DNA of 17,929 nt, taken from an uncultured Nitrososphaera sp. (GTDB taxonomy: Archaea > Thermoproteota > Nitrososphaeria > Nitrososphaerales > Nitrososphaeraceae). The DNA is taken from contig NZ_CAMLDP010000033.1 in assembly GCF_946478925.1 (NCBI RefSeq), positions 1-17,929 on the forward strand, written 5' to 3'. Shown here piece by piece: positions 13,720-17,929 of this stretch (within the stretch, counting starts at the first letter, position 1; each line of letters opens with the position of its first letter). The translations under genes were made by a program, and so were the position numbers. The notes under the pieces were generated by a model. The model did not search any database. It had not been told where the DNA came from and saw only the letters and a program-made list of their open reading frames with translations.

Positions 13720-14230
13720 TCTTCATTTCCTGCGCGAGCGCCTTTACCGTGTTGACGTCAAGGTCCAGCTGCTCGGCCACGAGGTCCTCAGAGATGCCGG
13801 ATTCAAGCAGATTGCGCAGCGCTTCCTTCTTTTCCTCGTTGACGACGTTTGCAGGTGGGTAGAGCGACAGTTCTTCCTCGACTGACTTGACGTACTCTTG
13901 CACCTTTGGCGTCAGCTCTTCAAGGTTGACGTCGGCCTCTGTCGATAACACCAGTATGTGGTCCTTGACTGGTATGCTGATGAGCCTCACGGTGTCATAG
14001 TTGTAGACGACGGAGCGCAGGTTGCCGAGCTCCTTTGAGAATATCTTGCGCAGGTCGATGATGTAGGCCGACTGCGACAGGCTTATCTCGCTGCTCCTGT
14101 CCGAAAGGCGGGCCGGAACGCCCTCCCTTCTGGCGCTGGCATAAAGATGGCCAGATTTTTCTACTACTCCGGCAAAGCGGATCTTGGCGTTTAGTGCGAG
14201 GACGTTCTTGGAAAACTGCTCGGCTCTCAT
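13703..14230 (-). CDS. Roadblock-like (DUF6659-type) protein with C-terminal helix-turn-helix
   Basis: A 175-residue protein. Residues about 5-105 look like the small roadblock/LC7-like family I associate with ammonia-oxidising archaea (DUF6659): KNVLALNAKIRFAGVVEKSG, a LS/EI turn, and VRLISIPVKDHILVLSTEAD. These domains form dimers and often sense or scaffold. Residues about 133-170 read as a helix-turn-helix (EDLVAEQLDLDVNTVKALAQE), joined by an acidic linker (EELTPKVQEYVKSVEEE). A DNA-binding sensor is an inference. ATG start at 14230 with a possible box at 14257-14266. It overlaps the 3' end of the glycosylase gene by 17 bases and is downstream of uL2 across a strong T-rich terminator. 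Confidence 0.7.
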   Translation of the reverse strand: MRAEQFSKNVLALNAKIRFAGVVEKSGHLYASARREGVPARLSDRSSEISLSQSAYIIDLRKIFSKELGNLRSVVYNYDTVRLISIPVKDHILVLSTEADVNLEELTPKVQEYVKSVEEELSLYPPANVVNEEKKEALRNLLESGISEDLVAEQLDLDVNTVKALAQEMKISPPS

Positions 14231-14256
14231 ATTTTATATTTTTAGAATGTAGGACG

Positions 14257-14266
14257 GAATATTAGG
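14257..14266 (-). promoter_or_regulatory. Possible TATA-like box for the roadblock-like gene
   Basis: CCTAATATTC on the - strand, centred about 31 bases upstream of the ATG at 14230. A second A/T-rich run at 14231-14243 is too close to the start to serve a leaderless transcript. Confidence 0.35.
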
Positions 14267-14271
14267 TTTAT

Positions 14272-14318
14272 TGATGAAAAGAGGGAAAAAGAGGGAAAAA
14301 AGGAAGGCGTTACGCCTT
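14272..14318 (-). terminator. Hairpin plus T tracts at the uL2 3' end
   Basis: A perfect 6-base stem (14304-14309 with 14313-14318) has the uL2 stop codon as its 3-base loop. On the - strand it is followed by CCTTTTTTCCCTCTTTTTCC and another T run, down to about 14272. Oligo-T tracts terminate archaeal transcription; the hairpin may add to this. Confidence 0.55.
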
Positions 14319-15050
14319 TTGCGGGACTTCCTTTATCCTGCCGCGGCCGGTCTTTCTCGGCGCGATGTTGCCGACCTTGCGTCCTGGCGGCGTGTTCCTC
14401 GACACCGACGACTGGCGGCCGATGTGCTGGTGCCTTCCACCGCCGTGCGGGTGGTAGACGGCTGCCTGCGCGATACCCCTCACCGTCGGGTACAGCCTGC
14501 CGTGGGCCTGCATGTACTTTGCCCTGCTGCCCGCCTTCAGGAACGGCTTTTCCTTCCTGCCTGCGCCTGCGATGGTTCCGACCATCGCCCTGCATTTTGC
14601 GTTCAAAGTCAGGAACTTGCCCGACGGGAACTTTATCGTGACTCCCTCCGTGCCGTGTGCAAAGACAATGGCGCCCGAGCCGGCGGCCTTTATCAGCTTG
14701 CCGCCGTCGCCTACGTTCTTTTCAATGTTGCACACGAGCGTGCCGTCCGGGACGGATTCGAGGGCGAGGATGTTGCCCTTGCTTGCCGGCGAGCCCTGTC
14801 CGACCTGGATTGTGCTCCCGACTATGGTGCCCTCTGGTGCCGGGACGTACGAATAGCGGCCGTCGTCAAAGGATACCTTTGCCAGCGGCGCGTCGCGCCC
14901 CCTCTCGTGAACAATGTCAACTACCGTGCCCTTGTGATTCTCTTCTAGCTTGAAATTGGGATACTTTGCCGGCGCTATCTTGCCGACAATGATCGCGCGG
15001 AACTGCTTGCCTCCGCGCCCGCGCCTGCGTACGAGTGTTCTCTTGCCCAT
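14310..15050 (-). CDS. rpl2: 50S ribosomal protein uL2 (L2)
   Basis: A core large-subunit protein that binds 23S rRNA near the peptidyl transferase centre and bridges the subunits. The 246-residue product is of archaeal type: a basic start (GKRTLVRRRGRGGKQFRA), the OB-like part with VHERGRDAPLAKVSF (48-62), PEGTIVGSTIQVG (72-84), VCNIE and the C-terminal RGIAQAAVYHPHGGGRHQHIG (191-211) containing the conserved HPHGGG loop (200-205). ATG start at 15050. It is unusual in standing alone: none of the S10-operon partners (L3, L4, L23, S19) is nearby, only a VOC protein upstream and a roadblock-like protein downstream. It ends in a hairpin and T-tract terminator. Confidence 0.97.
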   Translation of the reverse strand: MGKRTLVRRRGRGGKQFRAIIVGKIAPAKYPNFKLEENHKGTVVDIVHERGRDAPLAKVSFDDGRYSYVPAPEGTIVGSTIQVGQGSPASKGNILALESVPDGTLVCNIEKNVGDGGKLIKAAGSGAIVFAHGTEGVTIKFPSGKFLTLNAKCRAMVGTIAGAGRKEKPFLKAGSRAKYMQAHGRLYPTVRGIAQAAVYHPHGGGRHQHIGRQSSVSRNTPPGRKVGNIAPRKTGRGRIKEVPQKA

Positions 15051-15081
15051 TTAACAGCTCAGGAACAAGCCCTCCGATAGG

Positions 15082-15092
15082 TGATTTTAAGC
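15082..15092 (-). promoter_or_regulatory. Possible TATA-like box for uL2
   Basis: GCTTAAAATCA on the - strand, in the 47-base gap before uL2 and centred about 37 bases upstream of its ATG. It would leave a leader of about 10 bases. Read-through from the VOC gene is the alternative. Confidence 0.4.
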
Positions 15093-15097
15093 TTGCT

Positions 15098-15637
15098 CTA
15101 CTGCATCTTCTGCTGCTGTTGTTGTTGCTGCTGGGAGGCAAAGAACTCTTCTGCGGCCTTTTTCATTGCCTTTGGCGAGAGGTCCTGCTTGTGAGTCGCA
15201 AGCCACCACTTGTGCCCGTACGGGTCCGTTACCATGCCTGCCCTGTCGCCCCAGAACTGGTCCATAACAGGCATTACCACGCTGGCTCCCTCCTTTACCG
15301 CCTGATCAAAGACCTTGTCGGCGTTTTTGACGTAGACGTACAGGCTTATCGGTGAGCCGTTGAGGGACAATGGCGAGGGGTTGCCCATCTGGAGGTTCTC
15401 TTCTCCCATCATGATGTGCGAGTCGCCTATCATAATGTCAGCGTGCATCAACTTGCCGTCGGGGCCGGGCATACGGGACTTTTCCTTGGCGCCAAATGCC
15501 TTTTTGTAGAATTCGATGGCCTGGGCGGCGTCGCGCACCGCAATGCCAGGGGTGACAGCGTGGTGTCCTTTTGGAACCGGAGAGACTTTCTTTGAAGAGG
15601 AGGCTTTCTTTTTCTGGCTTGATTTCTTTTTAGCCAC
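15098..15637 (-). CDS. PhnB/glyoxalase-like VOC-superfamily protein with a polyglutamine tail
   Basis: A 179-residue vicinal-oxygen-chelate-fold protein of the PhnB-like group: VTPGIAVRDAAQAIEFYKKAFGAKE (28-52), HADIMIGDSHIMMGEE (65-80), YVYVKNADKVFDQAVKEGA (100-118) and WGDRAGMVTDPYGHKWWLATH (129-149). VOC proteins include glyoxalases and dioxygenases, but PhnB-like members are mostly uncharacterised, and the exact metal ligands are not clear here. Two odd ends flank the domain: a Lys/Ser-rich N-terminus (about residues 2-17) and a C-terminal run of eight glutamines (169-176). The start is GTG, supported by a TATA-like box at 15655-15666. It lies upstream of uL2 on the same strand. Confidence 0.85.
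   Translation of the reverse strand: MAKKKSSQKKKASSSKKVSPVPKGHHAVTPGIAVRDAAQAIEFYKKAFGAKEKSRMPGPDGKLMHADIMIGDSHIMMGEENLQMGNPSPLSLNGSPISLYVYVKNADKVFDQAVKEGASVVMPVMDQFWGDRAGMVTDPYGHKWWLATHKQDLSPKAMKKAAEEFFASQQQQQQQQKMQ
15110..15133 (-). repeat. CAG/CAA trinucleotide run encoding eight Gln
   Basis: Eight glutamine codons in a row, as CAG and CAA mixed, near the 3' end of the VOC gene. The mixed codons suggest selection for glutamine, or an old expansion, rather than a fresh pure-repeat slip. Confidence 0.85.
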
Positions 15638-15654
15638 GCCCCTGAAAAGCTTGC

Positions 15655-15666
15655 GATTTAATTAAG
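15655..15666 (-). promoter_or_regulatory. TATA-like box for the VOC gene
   Basis: CTTAATTAAATC on the - strand, centred about 24 bases upstream of the GTG at 15637. It fits a leaderless transcript. Confidence 0.55.
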
Positions 15667-15736
15667 GCTTGCGCAAATAGATGGCGTATATTGCCGCCGT
15701 TCTCAAGCGCCGCTGCCAATTATTCCCGTATCCACA

Positions 15737-15754
15737 AAAAATATATGATTTAAG
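15737..15754 (+). promoter_or_regulatory. TATA-like region for the nitrite/sulfite reductase
   Basis: AAAAATATATGATTTAAG lies in the 144-base divergent gap. Its second half is about 32 bases before the ATG at 15782. I see nothing else in this gap beyond this box and the VOC one. Confidence 0.5.
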
Positions 15755-15781
15755 ACGGCCATTTCATGACGTAGAGAGATA

Positions 15782-17635
15782 ATGAGCAGGTCTAGGGTGG
15801 CTACTGCTGCCAACTCCAAGCAAAAGGGCGTCTCGCCTCCGAAGCCCAACCCACGGTGGGGTAGGGAGGAAGAGACAGAGTTTTTCGCAAAAAAGGTCAA
15901 GCTTTTCAGACAAGGGAAGATTAGCGAGGACGATTTCCGCCGTTTCAGGCTGCAACACGGCGCCTACGGGTCGCGCCTGCACGCCGATTACAGCATGGTA
16001 AGGATAAAGGTGCCGTCAGGCGAGATGACCGCCGACCAGGTTGAAAAGATAGCAAGCTTGTCCGAGGCGTTCTCGATAGGCTCGGCGCACGTCTCGACCC
16101 GGCAGAACATACAGCTGCACTGGGTGCAATTGGAAGATGTAAGTGAGGTGATGCGCGGCCTCGTCGAGGCAGGTCTGACCACGAGGGAGGCTTGCGGCAA
16201 CACGGTCAGAAACGTCATGTGCAGCCACTTTGCAGGGGTCTGCCCGGACGAGGCGTTTGACGCCACCCCGTACTCTATGGCGATTGCGAGGTTCTTTCTG
16301 AGAAACCCGATGTGCCAGAACCTTCCACGCAAGTTCAAGATCAACTTTGGTTGCTGCGAAAAGCACGGCCTGGTAAAGGTGGCTGACATTGGCCTTGTTC
16401 CAGCGGTAAGGGAGGGAGAAAACGGCGCAAAGGTCAGAGGGTTCAGGATATACCTGGGCGGAGGGCTTGGTGCCGCGTCGTTCATCGGCCACCCGCTTGA
16501 AGATTTCACCCCGGAAGACCGCGTCCTTGCCACGTGCATGGCGACAGTCAGGCTGTTTGACAGGCACGGAAACCGCGAGAACATGGCCAGAAATAGGATG
16601 CGCTACTTGGTGCACGAGACGGGCTGGGAGAAATTCCAGAAAATGGTATTGAAAGAGAGGACAGCGGTAGAGATGACCACGTCGCTTGCCACGGCCTCTA
16701 CGTATGATGTCAAGTCGCAGGAGGACAACAGGCAGTTGCCAAAGGCGACCGGCATGACAAGGCTGCCGATGTTTGACAAGGTGACAAAGGACGGCCCGGC
16801 GTACGAGCGCTGGCTGCACTCCAACACCGCGCCGCAAAAGCAGGAAGGATACTTTACCGTGTTTGTGACGCTTGGCGCCGGCGACATCACCGCAAGCCAG
16901 CTGCGCGTCCTTGCGTCTGCGATACGCGACTTTTCCGCAGAGGGCGCGGCGAGAAACACACCCCAGCAGAACTTTGCGGTGCGCTACGTCCGCGGCGCGG
17001 ACCTGCGCGACTTTTACGACAGGCTTGCGACAGCGGGACTTGCAAACCCGGGCGCACTCACGATTGCATCCTCGGTCGGCTGCTCTGGCACGACTTCGTG
17101 CAACCTTGCAATCACCAACTCGCACAGGCTGGCAAAGGAGGTCCAGCGCAAGTTCCTGGAGCTTGGGCTTGACACAGACGACGACCTGCGCGACGCCACG
17201 ATAAAGATAAGCGGCTGCCCCAACTCGTGCGGCCAGCACGAAATAGCCACAGTCGGCTTTTTTGGCGGCGCGTCAAGAATTGGAAATGCCATGTCGCCCA
17301 CCTACACGATGCTGTTTGGAGGAAGTGCAGGCGAACAGGGCGAGCTTGGCAGGGCCGTCATGCGCGTGCCGGCAAAGCGCGTCATTGACGTGATACTAAA
17401 GATGATAGAGATGTACAGGACAGAGCGCGGGCAAGGCGAGACGTTTCACCAGTGGGTCGTAAAGGTGGTAAAGGGCCAAGGCACAGGAACGGTCAAGAAT
17501 CTGGAGGACGTAAAGAACGCGCTCGTGCCCGTCATCCAGCTCCCTTCAGCCGAGCAGGATCCGGACGCCTATCGCGATTATGGCAGCGACGCCAAGTTCA
17601 CTGCCAAGACCGCAAGGGGAGAATGCGCGGCTTGA
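15782..17635 (+). CDS. Siroheme [4Fe-4S] nitrite/sulfite reductase, ferredoxin-type
   Basis: An assimilatory six-electron reductase turning nitrite to ammonia or sulfite to sulfide; 617 residues, soluble. It has the two repeated reductase halves. Siroheme contacts are STRQNIQLHW (105-114), GNTVRNVMC (139-147) and PRKFKINFG (182-190). The cluster ligands are C434 and C440 (CSGTTSC), then C479 and C483 (CPNSC). No flavin or NADPH domain is fused, so ferredoxin is the likely donor. At the place where I align the cysteine of the mycobacterial sulfite reductase Tyr-Cys crosslink there is T141, so that crosslink is absent. The overlapping rhodanese gene downstream hints at sulfur use, but nitrite cannot be excluded. 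ATG start with a TATA-like region upstream. Confidence 0.9.
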   Translation: MSRSRVATAANSKQKGVSPPKPNPRWGREEETEFFAKKVKLFRQGKISEDDFRRFRLQHGAYGSRLHADYSMVRIKVPSGEMTADQVEKIASLSEAFSIGSAHVSTRQNIQLHWVQLEDVSEVMRGLVEAGLTTREACGNTVRNVMCSHFAGVCPDEAFDATPYSMAIARFFLRNPMCQNLPRKFKINFGCCEKHGLVKVADIGLVPAVREGENGAKVRGFRIYLGGGLGAASFIGHPLEDFTPEDRVLATCMATVRLFDRHGNRENMARNRMRYLVHETGWEKFQKMVLKERTAVEMTTSLATASTYDVKSQEDNRQLPKATGMTRLPMFDKVTKDGPAYERWLHSNTAPQKQEGYFTVFVTLGAGDITASQLRVLASAIRDFSAEGAARNTPQQNFAVRYVRGADLRDFYDRLATAGLANPGALTIASSVGCSGTTSCNLAITNSHRLAKEVQRKFLELGLDTDDDLRDATIKISGCPNSCGQHEIATVGFFGGASRIGNAMSPTYTMLFGGSAGEQGELGRAVMRVPAKRVIDVILKMIEMYRTERGQGETFHQWVVKVVKGQGTGTVKNLEDVKNALVPVIQLPSAEQDPDAYRDYGSDAKFTAKTARGECAA

Positions 17636-17929
17636 AAAGAGCCGCGGCAAAGGCCAGAGTAAAGTCCAAGCCAAAGTCCAAGGTTGTAAAAAAGGTCAAG
17701 CCTGTTTCAGTAGTAACAGCAACAAAAAAGCAGGAATTTGTGCAGCTGCCCATAGTGTGCGACGCTGACACGCTGCGCACTCTTGTGCGCAAAAAAACCG
17801 TGCGCGTGGTCGACGTCCGCAAAGCAGACGACTATGCCGCCGGCCACATCCCGACCGCGGTTTCGCTCCCGCTTGCGCGCCTTTTAGAGGACGACAAGCC
17901 CGAGCGTGTAATCCAGCTGCTGGAGGAAT
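17623..17929 (+). CDS. Rhodanese-domain sulfurtransferase, 3' end outside the window
   Basis: An open frame to the edge of the window, 102 complete codons. The ATG at 17623 overlaps the reductase end by 13 bases; the TTG at 17632, overlapping its TGA, is the alternative start. After a Lys/Ala-rich basic tail of about 35 residues comes a rhodanese N-terminal half: VRVVDVRKADDYAAGHIPTA (68-87), with the family's VxDVR and GHIPxA motifs. The active-site cysteine loop would lie beyond the window, so activity cannot be judged. Rhodaneses move sulfane sulfur between carriers. The tight overlap with the siroheme reductase suggests translational coupling and a shared pathway. Confidence 0.8.
   Translation, partial: MRGLKRAAAKARVKSKPKSKVVKKVKPVSVVTATKKQEFVQLPIVCDADTLRTLVRKKTVRVVDVRKADDYAAGHIPTAVSLPLARLLEDDKPERVIQLLEE

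Noticed and set aside
14270..14276. C-box-like TTGATGA suggesting a C/D guide RNA
   Set aside because: No matching D box or C'/D' pair is in place nearby, and the stretch is explained by the uL2 terminator region.
15110..15133. Trinucleotide run as a mobile or satellite repeat
   Set aside because: It is in frame inside a gene and codes for glutamine with mixed codons; it is not part of a larger repeat.
16016..17239. A 407-codon open frame on the - strand inside the reductase gene
   Set aside because: It is the mirror of a conserved coding sequence, rich in Arg, Val and Cys with no family pattern, so it is a GC-driven shadow.

Overview
The window is a gene-dense, fairly GC-rich stretch of an archaeal chromosome. 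Informational genes are of archaeal type (S6e, aIF2 gamma, archaeal class I CCA enzyme, archaeal uL2, deoxyhypusine synthase). A/T-rich TATA-like boxes sit about 24-32 bases before many start codons, as expected for leaderless transcripts, and TTG and GTG starts are common. Together with a thaumarchaeal-looking oligosaccharyltransferase, a roadblock-like small protein that resembles a family I know from ammonia-oxidising archaea, and an assimilatory nitrite/sulfite reductase, this points to a soil-type ammonia-oxidising thaumarchaeon of the Nitrososphaera kind. The assignment is from recognition, not from a search.

Layout: (1) 99-2225, a translation block on the + strand: ribosomal protein S6e, initiation factor aIF2 gamma and an FCF1-like PIN nuclease. 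(2) 2258-5726, a metallo-beta-lactamase-fold hydrolase, then a 921-residue protein joining a complete STT3/AglB oligosaccharyltransferase to a complete C-terminal cyclophilin. (3) 5723-9571, alternating genes with convergent stops and shared divergent promoters: inositol monophosphatase-family enzyme (-), SnoaL-like protein (+), canonical deoxyhypusine synthase (-), a diverged deoxyhypusine-synthase-like paralogue (+), and an unrecognised 129-residue protein (-). (4) 9663-13719, a tight + strand operon: RNA 2',3'-cyclic phosphodiesterase ThpR, CCA-adding enzyme, a COG2112-like atypical kinase, a PAC2-family protein and an AlkA-type DNA glycosylase. (5) 13703-15637, a - strand group: roadblock-like protein with a C-terminal helix-turn-helix, ribosomal protein uL2, and a PhnB-like VOC protein with a polyglutamine tail. 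(6) 15782-17929, a siroheme [4Fe-4S] nitrite/sulfite reductase overlapping a rhodanese gene that runs off the window.

How they work together: blocks 1, 4 and 5 serve translation, tRNA 3'-end maturation and RNA/DNA repair. Block 2 couples protein N-glycosylation outside the membrane with a tethered prolyl isomerase, which is the most striking object here. The deoxyhypusine synthase in block 3 modifies aIF5A, and its divergent paralogue suggests a second polyamine-linked reaction. Block 6 is assimilatory N or S reduction.

No tRNA, rRNA, CRISPR array, insertion sequence or integration site was seen. No gene-free stretch exceeds 144 bases.
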